The notes below the pieces were generated by a model. That model saw only the letters and a list, made by a program, of their open reading frames with translations, was not told the origin of the DNA and did no database searches. Shown one piece after another: positions 1 through 7,444 of a DNA stretch of 64,000 nucleotides. Source of the stretch: Bacteroidales bacterium. GTDB taxonomy: Bacteria > Bacteroidota > Bacteroidia > Bacteroidales > UBA932. How positions within the stretch are numbered: position 1 is the first letter of the stretch; each line of letters starts with the position of its first letter. The DNA is taken from contig JAGAIM010000192.1 of NCBI GenBank assembly GCA_017626555.1, forward strand, positions 1 through 64,000, written 5' to 3'. The position numbers and the translations under genes are program-made.

Positions 1-1
1 C

Positions 2-469
2 ACTTTCAACCCTCTCGCCTGGGACATCATCAGGACTTGGCAGAATCTCAAGGAAGATGAACTGGCAGAGGCTGGAGAAGAATATCAGATCGCCATATTC
101 CGAAAGATACAGGATTATGCACTGCGGTTCTGCCTGCTGATCCATTCCATAAGAGAGAACTCGAAGGATATTCCTGTTTCACCTGTGATAGACAGTATGA
201 CTGTCGCAAAGGCGATAAGGCTTGCGGATTATTTCTACAAGACCGCAGTCGATGTCTATGAAAGCATCCAATATGGAGGGAATGCCGAAGGATCGCGGAT
301 CGTTATGCTGCTCGATCAGTTGCCGGAGACATTCACAAAGCAGCAGGCAATTCAGGTCGGAGACCGGATCGGCATATCGCGCAGCACAATCACCAGACAT
401 ATCCGAGGCGATAATGATGACCCGTTTACGGTCAAAGTCAAGCACGGAGTCTATCGGAAAAGACTATGA
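2..469 (+). CDS. DUF3987-type primase/helicase-like protein, C-terminal part
   Basis: The 3' end of a gene that starts before the window; the frame is open from base 2 to the TGA at 467-469 (155 residues seen). The visible part has a helical segment with IRKIQDYALRFCLLIH-like spacing (here IFRKIQDYALRFCLLIHSIR), a second segment ending in AIRLADYFYKTAVDVYE, and a winged-helix-like end (DRIGISRSTITRHI). This order matches the C-terminus of DUF3987 proteins, which follow a RecA-like ATPase and are common in Bacteroidota mobilizable elements, next to mobilization genes. The ATPase part is outside the window, so replication or primase activity is inferred from the family. The neighbours mobC and relaxase support the mobile-element setting. 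Confidence 0.75.
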   Translation, partial: TFNPLAWDIIRTWQNLKEDELAEAGEEYQIAIFRKIQDYALRFCLLIHSIRENSKDIPVSPVIDSMTVAKAIRLADYFYKTAVDVYESIQYGGNAEGSRIVMLLDQLPETFTKQQAIQVGDRIGISRSTITRHIRGDNDDPFTVKVKHGVYRKRL

Positions 470-482
470 GTTTTTGAGCCTA

Positions 483-518
483 TGAGCCTTTCAAAAGGCC
501 CAAAGGTTCAAAGGCTCA
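483..518. repeat. Inverted repeat downstream of the DUF3987 gene
   Basis: TGAGCCTTT at 483-491 and its exact reverse complement AAAGGCTCA at 510-518, with a pyrimidine/purine-rich loop. There is no T-run after it, so it is not a classical terminator; it could be part of oriT or a weak terminator of the gene ending at 469. Confidence 0.45.
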
Positions 519-699
519 CGGGAATGAGAGGGGGAAGTATGGTCTGATCCGTAAGTCTGAACGGTGAAAATATACTGACGGAAACGACAGGACAGACGGC
601 CCCATACCGAACGAAAGTGAGGTTAGCGAGGTTGTGTTTTCAGATGCTGAAAACCTCCCGCTGGTCGCCTCGCTTTGCCGGTGGCAAAGATATAAAGCC

Positions 700-725
700 G
701 TCATGCCCGACCTGATCGGGCATCT
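700..725. repeat. Dispersed GTCATGCCCGAC-nn-GATCGGGCATC palindrome, copy 1
   Basis: The core ATGCCCGA/TCGGGCAT is an 8-bp inverted repeat with a short loop. A near-identical copy lies at 1272-1297. Such short intergenic palindromes are scattered in many Bacteroidota genomes; function unknown. Confidence 0.6.
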
Positions 726-762
726 CCATCTGTCATTCTTTCGCTTTTGCTCAAGCGACAGT

Positions 763-797
763 GTCATTCCGAGCGAGCGAAGCGAGTCGAGGAATCT
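763..797. repeat. Dispersed GAGCGAGCG-AGCGAGTCGAG repeat, copy 1
   Basis: Reads GTCATTCC then GAGCGAGCGAAGCGAGTCGA then GGAATCT. A closely related copy (GAGCGAGCGTAGCGAGTCGA) is at 27973-27992, in the chromosome between an outer-membrane gene and purM. The mobile element and the host chromosome therefore share this intergenic element. Confidence 0.6.
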
Positions 798-812
798 TTG
801 ATATGTGCATTT

Positions 813-874
813 ACACAAATACACATTTACGCATTGGCACATTGACACAAATGCACACATACACATTTATACGC
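813..874 (+). promoter_or_regulatory. Imperfect CA-rich direct repeats upstream of mobC
   Basis: ACACAAATACACATTTACGC at 813-832 recurs in expanded form at 845-874 (ACACAAATGCACA ... ACACATTTATACGC). The repeats end 5 bp before the mobC ATG. MobC-like ribbon-helix-helix proteins bind short repeats near oriT, so this could be a relaxosome or autoregulatory site; that role is inferred. Confidence 0.35.
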
Positions 875-879
875 GAACA

Positions 880-1248
880 ATGAAACAAAAGAACAAAGGC
901 GGTCGCCCGAGAGCGAGCAGGGTGCAGAAGAAGAGCCGGGCCGTGACCGTAAGATACAGCGCCCTGCAATATGACATCGTCCGCCATAGGGCGAGGACGG
1001 CGGGATTCCGTACACTGACCGAATATGTCCGGGAGGCATCCGTCAATGCCGAGGTCGTGCAGAACTTCATCCAGGAACATAACGCCGCCTTCCGCAATCT
1101 GTCGGGCCTGTGCAACAACCTGAACCAGCTCACGAGACTTGCCCACGCGCAAGGCCTCCAATCAACCGAAGGTGCCCTGTCCGACCTCCTTCCCCAAGTC
1201 CTGAACCTCATCACTCACCTCCACAAAGAGATGAAAAGACAAAAATGA
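880..1248 (+). CDS. mobC: MobC-like relaxosome accessory protein
   Basis: 122 residues. The N-terminus is basic (MKQKNKGGRPRASRVQKKSR), followed by a ribbon-helix-helix-like segment (AVTVRYSALQYDIVRHRA, then GFRTLTEYVREASV) and the NLSGLCNNLNQLTRLAH block typical of the bacterial MobC mobilization family. These proteins bind at oriT and help the relaxase open the DNA. The frame stays open upstream to 805, but that stretch is low-complexity CA-rich sequence, so the ATG at 880 before the basic segment was chosen. It is followed after 84 bp by the relaxase gene, as usual for mobilizable elements of Bacteroidota. Confidence 0.8.
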   Translation: MKQKNKGGRPRASRVQKKSRAVTVRYSALQYDIVRHRARTAGFRTLTEYVREASVNAEVVQNFIQEHNAAFRNLSGLCNNLNQLTRLAHAQGLQSTEGALSDLLPQVLNLITHLHKEMKRQK

Positions 1249-1271
1249 TCCACTCGGATGCCCGACGGATC

Positions 1272-1297
1272 GTCATGCCCGACTCGATCGGGCATCC
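1272..1297. repeat. Dispersed GTCATGCCCGAC-nn-GATCGGGCATC palindrome, copy 2
   Basis: Lies between mobC and the relaxase gene and differs from the copy at 700-725 only in the loop bases and the last position. Possibly a transcript hairpin or a protein-binding site; the function is not known. Confidence 0.6.
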
Positions 1298-1332
1298 CTC
1301 GCACATAGTTTAATCCATAAAACCAGCAAACA

Positions 1333-2253
1333 ATGATAGCAAAAATAGTAACCGGAGCCTCTTTCGGAGGCTGCACCGCATACGCCTACGGCAAGGACCA
1401 GGCAGAAGTAATCTCCCACGACGGCATCATCCCCGACGACCCGAAGATTGCCGCCAAGTGCTTCGAAATCCAATCCCAGCTGAACCCAAGAGTCAGCAAA
1501 CCAGTCGGCCACATAGCCATCAGTTTCAAACCTGAAGACAAACCGCGCCTGACCAATGATTTTATGGTGCAGCTTGTAAAGGAGTATATGGAAAAGATGG
1601 GAATCAAGGATACTCAATATGTCATAGTCCGGCATCACAATACTCCCAATCCCCATTGCCACCTCATCTTCAATCGTGTGGACAACAACGGCAAACGCAT
1701 CTCCGACAGTAATTGGCTGAAGCGGAATGTGCGCGTCTGCAAGGAACTGAAGCAGAAATACGGTCTGACCTTCGGAAAAGGCAAATCCCAGACAAGGACA
1801 GAGCGACTCCGCCCCAATGAACGGACAAGATACGAAATGGCCAATGATGTCAGGTCAGCCCTGAAGAGCTCCCATAGTTGGAAAGACTTCGCCAATAACC
1901 TGAAGACCTGTAACATCAGAGCCGAAATCAAATTCAGAAGCGGCACTCGCATCCCACAAGGCATATCCTTCACCCGAGACAGCACGACCTTCAAAGGCTC
2001 CTCCCTGGACAGAAACCTCAGTTTCTCCAAGATCGACAAAGTCCTCACCGGCGGCGTGAACATCGACGCTGGCGGCCAAGCTCAAGACCATTCTGCCTAC
2101 GAATCCCGTTCAAACGACCAGGACCACTCCCTGACCACCGACCTCTCAATGCTCGCAGCTGACCTCGCCATCGGTCTCATAGCCTCCGGCCAGGAAAAGA
2201 AATCCGAGGAAGAAGACTTCGCACCTCGTAAGAAGCGAGGCCCAAGACTATAG
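1333..2253 (+). CDS. Relaxase / mobilization nuclease (MOB-P-like)
   Basis: 306 residues. Residues 1-120 form a relaxase domain: N-terminal tyrosines at Y17 and Y19 (TAYAYGKD) are candidates for the nucleophile, and the histidine motif is HHNTPNPHCH at 101-110, the HUH-type metal site. The family nicks one strand at oriT and stays covalently attached during conjugal transfer. The C-terminal half is basic, carries an arginine-rich segment around residues 155-175, and ends in KKRGPRL. At 306 residues it is in the size range of short Bacteroides mobilization relaxases, which need a helper conjugative element. No mating-pair genes are visible here. Confidence 0.88.
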   Translation: MIAKIVTGASFGGCTAYAYGKDQAEVISHDGIIPDDPKIAAKCFEIQSQLNPRVSKPVGHIAISFKPEDKPRLTNDFMVQLVKEYMEKMGIKDTQYVIVRHHNTPNPHCHLIFNRVDNNGKRISDSNWLKRNVRVCKELKQKYGLTFGKGKSQTRTERLRPNERTRYEMANDVRSALKSSHSWKDFANNLKTCNIRAEIKFRSGTRIPQGISFTRDSTTFKGSSLDRNLSFSKIDKVLTGGVNIDAGGQAQDHSAYESRSNDQDHSLTTDLSMLAADLAIGLIASGQEKKSEEEDFAPRKKRGPRL

Positions 2254-2290
2254 AATTATAAGATTATAAACACATAAATCGCAAATAATT

Positions 2291-2761
2291 ATGGCAAAGC
2301 AAAATAACTCACTCACAGAACTCCAAGCTCTGGAAGGCATATATGAACATTTATCCACTATTGATGATCTGTCGAAGGAAGTTGGAACGATCTCCACAAG
2401 ATTACGGAAGATAGAGGGACAGTTAAACGGACCAGTGGAAATAAAAGATACACCACTTTTGAAGTCTAAGCAGGGGGCATATTCGAGAGATACTTGTATC
2501 TCCAGAACATTTATCATTACAAACGATATTTACCATCGTTTGGAGGAGTTTAGTAATGAATTCAATGAAATCAAAAGACAGCAAGGACATATTGATAAGA
2601 AGGCTGATAGCCATCATAATGAAATGAACAAACAAGTTGATACAATCATTACAAAACTATTAGATGTAGATAATAATACATATAACTACTTCCGTATAAC
2701 ATTTATAATGATGATTCTGATATCCGTTCTGAATATGATACTATGGCTGGTCATAAAATGA
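2291..2761 (+). CDS. Small tail-anchored protein, unknown function
   Basis: 156 residues, not recognised. Residues 1-125 are hydrophilic and mostly helical with heptad-like stretches (SKEVGTISTRLRKIEGQL; FSNEFNEIKRQQGHIDKK). Residues about 134-155 are one hydrophobic helix (FIMMILISVLNMILWLVIK) at the extreme C-terminus, so it is predicted to be tail-anchored in the inner membrane with its bulk in the cytoplasm. It starts 37 bp after the relaxase gene and may be cotranscribed with it. Base use is more A+T-rich than in the relaxase and similar to the cargo operon downstream, so it could be the first cargo gene instead of a mobilization gene. Confidence 0.6.
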   Translation: MAKQNNSLTELQALEGIYEHLSTIDDLSKEVGTISTRLRKIEGQLNGPVEIKDTPLLKSKQGAYSRDTCISRTFIITNDIYHRLEEFSNEFNEIKRQQGHIDKKADSHHNEMNKQVDTIITKLLDVDNNTYNYFRITFIMMILISVLNMILWLVIK

Positions 2762-2821
2762 AAAACAATAATTTGTTACAATCAGATACCAATGTATTCG
2801 GAATTATTTTTATATTTGTCA

Positions 2822-3100
2822 TCGCTTAGCTAGCCCGATATGGGTTGGGTGGGCATAAATACATACGAAGACGTTACTTGACGTTTATCTTCTGCTATCA
2901 AACTTGGCGGTTAGATTTCACTAAGAAGATACGGCAACGGGAACGTCCATATCGGTGATGACGATTCAGTCACTGCGCTTTTGGCGTGGAATTCTGTATA
3001 TCATCCCTGACGTGGGCTAGCTGCGTTGCTTATCCTTAGTGAAGGCAGCCAAGGCCTGATAGCAGGGTAAGCAAGAGTACAGACTCCCACGTCTTTTTTT
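2822..3100 (+). ncRNA. Candidate structured non-coding RNA ending in an intrinsic terminator
   Basis: No reading frame is present, but several helices fit together: AGCTAGC (2828-2834) with GCTAGCT (3016-3022); CCGATATGG (2835-2843) with CCATATCGG (2947-2955), directly stacked on the first; GACGTGGG (3009-3016) with CCCACGTC (3086-3093); and TTGCTTATCC (3026-3035) with GGGTAAGCAA (3065-3074, one G-U pair). Small hairpins fill the interior (TTAG..CTAA near 2911-2924). The last helix is followed by seven T (3094-3100), giving an intrinsic terminator. G3016 is used by two helices, so a small rearrangement or switch is possible. Not recognised as tmRNA, RNase P, 6S or a known riboswitch. 5' and 3' ends are estimated. 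Confidence 0.6.
3086..3100 (+). terminator. Intrinsic terminator of the candidate RNA
   Basis: CCCACGTC pairs back to GACGTGGG at 3009-3016 and is followed by seven T. It would end the upstream transcript 91 bp before the cargo operon, so that operon probably has its own promoter in 3101-3190. Confidence 0.6.
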
Positions 3101-3190
3101 GTACCTGTTCGAATCGGGGAGACTTCGAGAAATAGATAGAGAGATTGGTTTCGCCTTTATACTGCAATCAATTTAATAATTCTAACACAT

Positions 3191-4318
3191 ATGAACAAAA
3201 CAAGTATTATTATGAAAATAGCCTGCTGGGTAGGTTATTGTTTATTTGCCGGTTATAGTGCATATATGACGGCAAAATCAGTTGCTATGTCATTTGAAAT
3301 GACTCAAGTTTGGATGGTATTTATTTTTGTTTTTATTGTTGCTCTGATTGCTGGATATTGCTTGAGTGTAGTTATTGGCGAAATGCAGAACAGTTTTAAT
3401 CCTAGTAAATCTAAGTTTGCATTAGGATTGATTGGCTTTATTCTTTTTTGGGGAGTAAGTTTCGCTACCAATGTGCATTATATGCTTATGAGTAATGAAG
3501 GCTTGAAGGTAGTTAGTACAGAACTCGGAATATATAAAAACTATGTCGAGGAAACCGTACAAGACAATATGGACAGTATCAAGGACAAGGAAGCGGCTGA
3601 CATTGCCCTTTGTGAGGCTTCAGTTCAAAATCTTATGGACGAGTTCAAGAGGGAATGTGAGTCTTCTATACGTTATGGCTTTGGTGACCGTGCTATAGGC
3701 TATCTTAAAGATATTGAAGATTATTTCGCAAGTAGTGGAGGTAAGTTTAACGACCAATACTCATATAAAAATTCGATTTTTGACGATGATAAGGATAGAG
3801 GAGATCGAGGCAAAACAGGAGCAAGAGAAGTAAATGCTCTGAAAGAAAAATATTCTTTGAGGGTTGTAGAAAGACTTCTACGGAGGGAAAACGTAATTCG
3901 TAATTATTATAAGATGAAGATTCCTCAAACTAAGGATCTAGATCTTATCAGACGCTTTATAAAGGATAGCCTTTATGTTGTAGATATTCCACAAATAACA
4001 GAGATTGCAACTCCTGATGTTTACTATCAGTTTTCAAAACTTCAATTAAAAGGAAATGTTTACGATAGGTTGAATCAGAATGCTCAACTTGAACTTGAAC
4101 GTTCCATGAAAGTTAGTAAGACCGATAATGAAGAGGATATTGAAAAGGGAAAGTATCGCTACAGAAATTATCCATCAGCCAGAATGTTTAGCACTTTCAA
4201 TGTTTGGGATGATATGATGCATGGAAGATTACCAAATGACATGAAACTGTTTGGCTGGATATTGTTTGCATTGATAGTCGATCTCGTGGCATTTATATTA
4301 AGAATATTGGCCAGATAG
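3191..4318 (+). CDS. Four-TM membrane protein, first gene of the cargo operon
   Basis: 375 residues, not recognised as a named family. Three N-terminal hydrophobic helices are visible (about 9-28, 38-62 and 75-97). A charged, largely helical domain follows (about 98-350; blocks KDKEAADIALCEASVQNLMDE and YRNYPSARMFSTFNVWDDM), then one helix at the C-terminus (about 352-372, KLFGWILFALIVDLVAFIL). By simple topology the large domain faces the periplasm if the N-terminus is inside. It heads a run of seven same-strand genes with short gaps, followed after 29 bp by a GTPase gene. A role as membrane platform or sensor for the GTPase is inferred from context only. Confidence 0.65.
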   Translation: MNKTSIIMKIACWVGYCLFAGYSAYMTAKSVAMSFEMTQVWMVFIFVFIVALIAGYCLSVVIGEMQNSFNPSKSKFALGLIGFILFWGVSFATNVHYMLMSNEGLKVVSTELGIYKNYVEETVQDNMDSIKDKEAADIALCEASVQNLMDEFKRECESSIRYGFGDRAIGYLKDIEDYFASSGGKFNDQYSYKNSIFDDDKDRGDRGKTGAREVNALKEKYSLRVVERLLRRENVIRNYYKMKIPQTKDLDLIRRFIKDSLYVVDIPQITEIATPDVYYQFSKLQLKGNVYDRLNQNAQLELERSMKVSKTDNEEDIEKGKYRYRNYPSARMFSTFNVWDDMMHGRLPNDMKLFGWILFALIVDLVAFILRILAR

Positions 4319-4347
4319 TAGTAAAGTCTAATCAAAAATGTTATAAT

Positions 4348-5271
4348 ATGGGAACTATTGACAACTCAACTGAATTCGATTTCAATGTAGATGAAAATCA
4401 GACTGACAATGTGCAGCAACCTGAACCGCAGTCTCCAAGTACTCCGTCATCACCACAGTCGCCTGTTAGGGCTCAGCCTCAAATTCCTGGCGATATGGCA
4501 CCATTTATTGTGTTGTGCGGACCTCCTGCCAGCGGTAAAAGTATGGTATTGAAGAGTCTGGCAAGTTATCTTTATCAGTCAGGTCTTGGATATACTATAG
4601 CGGCAAATACAACATTGTTGAATACTGCAAAATATCAAGAAGATTGTGCATACTTTGATAGTATTATTGGTGATCCAGATACACGTATGCCTAATACAGT
4701 CGATTATCTGATGGCCGATATCATAGACAATGGGGGTAACGTAGTAGCTCATTTCTTGGAGGCTCCTGGTGAGGACTTCTTTAGTCTCAATAACGCTGCA
4801 CAAGAACCAAATATTCAGTTTAAGGGCTATTTGGAGAAAGTTGCTCAGATTTCATCTGACAAGCCGCGCAAGGTAATTTATATTATGCTCCTTGATCTTG
4901 ATTCTGCTACATCATTTAGAAATAATCCAAGTTTAAGGGATAAGTATGAGAAGAAGATGACAAAACTTTATAATCGTTTTGTGCTTCACCATCCAAGTAG
5001 AGTAATCTTGTTGTACAATAAGGTGGATATTCCTCGTCAGGGTTTATGGGCAAACTCAAATGGTTGTTCAAACCCAAAGGCTGTGATCGAAGATGCTCAG
5101 CAGAATTATCCTCATCTTTTCTTTAAGAAAAAGTTCTTGTTCTGGGATGTCGAGAATTACTCGTTCTTGCCATTCTGCACTGGGTCGTATCCAGATGATG
5201 GTAGTTATACGGCATCTGGTCCAGCATATCCTGCTGCACTTTGGAAGGAAATAACAAAGCAACTCTGGTAA
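4348..5271 (+). CDS. P-loop GTPase (TRAFAC-like), cargo operon
   Basis: 307 residues. Residues 1-45 are a Pro/Gln/Ser-rich disordered tail. The G domain follows: Walker A GPPASGKS at 58-65, a switch-II-like EAPGED at 138-143 and the guanine-specificity motif NKVD at 224-227 after a hydrophobic strand (RVILLY). No membrane helix or signal is seen, so it is cytoplasmic. The motifs point to a TRAFAC-class GTPase, perhaps near the double-GTPase type GTPases described in predicted bacterial conflict systems, but I cannot fix the family. It is tightly placed between two membrane-protein genes (29 bp and 2 bp gaps), suggesting that it signals to or assembles the membrane partners. Confidence 0.75.
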   Translation: MGTIDNSTEFDFNVDENQTDNVQQPEPQSPSTPSSPQSPVRAQPQIPGDMAPFIVLCGPPASGKSMVLKSLASYLYQSGLGYTIAANTTLLNTAKYQEDCAYFDSIIGDPDTRMPNTVDYLMADIIDNGGNVVAHFLEAPGEDFFSLNNAAQEPNIQFKGYLEKVAQISSDKPRKVIYIMLLDLDSATSFRNNPSLRDKYEKKMTKLYNRFVLHHPSRVILLYNKVDIPRQGLWANSNGCSNPKAVIEDAQQNYPHLFFKKKFLFWDVENYSFLPFCTGSYPDDGSYTASGPAYPAALWKEITKQLW

Positions 5272-5273
5272 AT

Positions 5274-6911
5274 ATGGAAAGATTTGTATTTATACATGGA
5301 TCATCGGTAGGCCAAAGTGCATTTGTCCCTGCCGGTGCTCCGGAACTAATATGTAACGATATAGCGGTCAAGTACTTTCAGGGACGTACACTTCGACAGA
5401 AGGAGTCGGCTGCTAGGAAGGCTATGTTTGTGGATTTGTACCATAGTTCACAGGGTATTTATAGTGTATATTCCTTTGTGAATAATGCATGTTTTGGAGC
5501 TAATGGAAGAGAAGGACAGTACTTTGCAATCTCTATTTTGTGTAAGGGAGTCTATATTTATCCGGAGTCCATATATAATATGCTTAATTCAGCTTATGAT
5601 ACTATTTTCAAAAATGGTAAAATCCTTAAGGAAATTGAAAACAACGGATGTCAGTATGTGATTTCACAGTTCAGCGAACAGAAGGATTATCTCGCTGCTT
5701 TTCTGAAGAAAGTTGAAGATGTTTTTGACAAGTTGGTCTCCGGAGAAGGGAAGTCCATAAGTCCTAATGTATCAGCAGCGGATTATGATTCTTGGCATGG
5801 GTACAAAGTTAGTCTTGATGTTTGTAACTCAACTTCTGCACTGAAGGCCTTGACTGAAGTAGGAAGATTGTATATTTCTGAGGAGTATGAGTCCGCATCT
5901 GTGACCATAAACACACTACGTACTCAAGTACAAAGATTGCAAACAGAAAAAGCTGAAATCGAAACTAAGCATATTGAGGCGAAGCGTTCACAGAAATCTA
6001 AAGAACGTGATGAAATAGAGGAATTGAATTCTCAAGTTAGGCAGAAGGATATCGAAATCAATACTTTGCAGAGGGAGAATGAAAATTATGAGGCTAGTAT
6101 TGATGTTGTTCGTAAAGAATTAGATAAATATGCAAAGGTAGGCAAAGCTGTTGCAGATTTTCAGAATAAGAGATCACAGAGTCAGTCTAAAGGCTGGCAG
6201 GATATGTTGAAGTGGTGTCTGCTTATTTTGATTTTTGTACTTACCTTATTCACTGCTTTAGCAAATTTTGGCTTTTTTCGCTATCTCTCGCCACTTCCTG
6301 AAGAAAAAGAGACGGGCGAGAATAAAGAAGTCGTAGGAAGTAACGATAAGAAAGTAGCACAAGGTATAACCAATTTCGTGGTGTCGCCAGATGATATTTC
6401 TTTTAGCGCTACAGGAGGAACTCGCACTGTAATAGTAACATCAGATATTGATTGGACTCTTCCAGAACAACCTCAGGACTGGATATCATTTGAAAAGATT
6501 GATAAGACTAGTTTTCAAATTGTTGTCTCTGCCAATAATGGATTAGAACGAAATACGAGATTCACGCTAAATGCAGGAACTCAAGAAAAACAATTGAAGG
6601 TGACTCAGGAGGGCGATATTAATGTAAATTCTGGTGCTGATTATGGCGTAATTATTAGAGATAAAGCAACCAATGAAGAATTGATTAATGGATCATCAGT
6701 TTTAAGAAGTCAAAAATTAGCAGTTTCTGTAACCAATCCAATTTTTGGTACAAATGTGGGTTGGACATATGTTAATTGTACTGGAAATGAGTCAAATCTG
6801 AAAGACGTTAATGTCACAGTAAATGAAAATGCTTCAGGTCCAGTCATAATTACTTATGGCGACAAAAAAGATCCAACAAAACAGCAGAGTTATGTCTTAA
6901 ATATTCAATAA
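5274..6911 (+). CDS. Single-pass coiled-coil protein with BACON domain, cargo operon
   Basis: 545 residues from the ATG at 5274, 2 bp after the GTPase stop; an in-frame TTG at 5241 lies inside the GTPase gene and was rejected. Order: a globular N-terminal domain (1 to about 165), a linker, a coiled coil (about 205-300, LRTQVQRLQTEKAEIE and QKDIEINTLQREN), one TM helix (about 311-333, CLLILIFVLTLFTALANFGF), then a periplasmic part with a BACON domain (about 365-447; FSATGGTRTVIVTSDIDWTL, WISF, KQLKVTQEG) and a final beta-rich domain (448-545). BACON domains are beta-sandwich modules of Bacteroidota surface and periplasmic proteins. The N-terminal domain would be cytoplasmic beside the GTPase. 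The layout parallels the gene at 7444. Confidence 0.7.
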   Translation: MERFVFIHGSSVGQSAFVPAGAPELICNDIAVKYFQGRTLRQKESAARKAMFVDLYHSSQGIYSVYSFVNNACFGANGREGQYFAISILCKGVYIYPESIYNMLNSAYDTIFKNGKILKEIENNGCQYVISQFSEQKDYLAAFLKKVEDVFDKLVSGEGKSISPNVSAADYDSWHGYKVSLDVCNSTSALKALTEVGRLYISEEYESASVTINTLRTQVQRLQTEKAEIETKHIEAKRSQKSKERDEIEELNSQVRQKDIEINTLQRENENYEASIDVVRKELDKYAKVGKAVADFQNKRSQSQSKGWQDMLKWCLLILIFVLTLFTALANFGFFRYLSPLPEEKETGENKEVVGSNDKKVAQGITNFVVSPDDISFSATGGTRTVIVTSDIDWTLPEQPQDWISFEKIDKTSFQIVVSANNGLERNTRFTLNAGTQEKQLKVTQEGDINVNSGADYGVIIRDKATNEELINGSSVLRSQKLAVSVTNPIFGTNVGWTYVNCTGNESNLKDVNVTVNENASGPVIITYGDKKDPTKQQSYVLNIQ

Positions 6912-6922
6912 TTTATAAAACA

Positions 6923-7444
6923 ATGAAGAAACTTATTTACATAAGCATTGCATTGTTGATACTTTGCTCTTGCGGAAATAATAAAGTCTATCGTCCGTCA
7001 AAATTTCCGGATGAATCAAGCAAACGTAATTTTTCTTTTGCTATTCCATATCAGGAGAAGAATAGTTCTATAATTGTTCGTATTCGTTTGAATGGAGGAC
7101 CGCAGTTCGAAGGAACTTGGGATTCTGGTTGTAGTGTGCCGTTGAAGATATCTACATTGGAAGCAACAGCTTTGGTTAAGGCTGGTACGCTCTCTGAGAG
7201 TGATTATCACTCAAGTCTTCCTATCACAGTCGCTAATGGGGAGACAAGTGAATACGATGTTTACAAACTCAAGTCTATTTCATTTATGGATGAAGACGGA
7301 GTTGAGCATACGATTAATGATGTCCCAGCCGTTATTGATGATAATGTTGGTACTGATATTCTTATCGGTCTTCCTGTAATGCAGGCTTTGGGATACTCTC
7401 ATGAAATTTCGCAGTACGATCAAGCAATATATTTCAAGGAATAG
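6923..7444 (+). CDS. Retropepsin-like aspartyl protease lipoprotein, cargo operon
   Basis: 173 residues. The signal peptide ends in a lipobox (ALLILCSCGNN, Cys about 17), so it is an envelope lipoprotein. The body looks like a clan AA (retropepsin-like) protease half: the catalytic motif is WDSGCS with D67-S68-G69 after a hydrophobic strand, and near the end LIGLPVMQALGY matches the conserved hydrophobic-Gly plus helix block (usually LLGxxFL). Most relatives read D-T-G; the Ser variant is tolerated in active aspartyl proteases. Bacterial single-domain forms act as dimers. It lies 11 bp after the BACON protein gene and overlaps the next gene by one base. Its substrate is unknown; periplasmic domains of the neighbouring proteins are natural candidates. 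Confidence 0.65.
   Translation: MKKLIYISIALLILCSCGNNKVYRPSKFPDESSKRNFSFAIPYQEKNSSIIVRIRLNGGPQFEGTWDSGCSVPLKISTLEATALVKAGTLSESDYHSSLPITVANGETSEYDVYKLKSISFMDEDGVEHTINDVPAVIDDNVGTDILIGLPVMQALGYSHEISQYDQAIYFKE

Larger units (their letters stand above)
470..879. other. Non-coding gap before mobC, candidate oriT region
   Basis: A gap of about 410 bp with no convincing gene. It holds an inverted repeat (483-518), a GTCATGCCCGAC palindrome (700-725), a GAGCGAGCGAAGCGAG dispersed repeat (763-797) and CA-rich direct repeats just before mobC (813-874). In mobilizable elements the origin of transfer commonly lies beside the mobC/relaxase genes, so this is the most likely place for oriT. No nic site could be identified by eye. 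Confidence 0.4.

Noticed and set aside
805..879. N-terminal extension of MobC
   Set aside because: The stretch encodes a His/Thr/Ile-rich low-complexity peptide from CA-rich direct repeats, unlike the family's basic start at 880.
2822..3100. Retron-type msr/msd RNA with matching inverted ends
   Set aside because: AGCTAGC/GCTAGCT could resemble a1/a2 repeats, but no reverse transcriptase lies nearby; the next gene encodes a membrane protein.
3104..3122. tRNA T-arm remnant (GTTCGAATC)
   Set aside because: Only the T-loop is recognisable. Acceptor, D and anticodon arms are absent and the flanking stem is poor, so it is likely a chance match.
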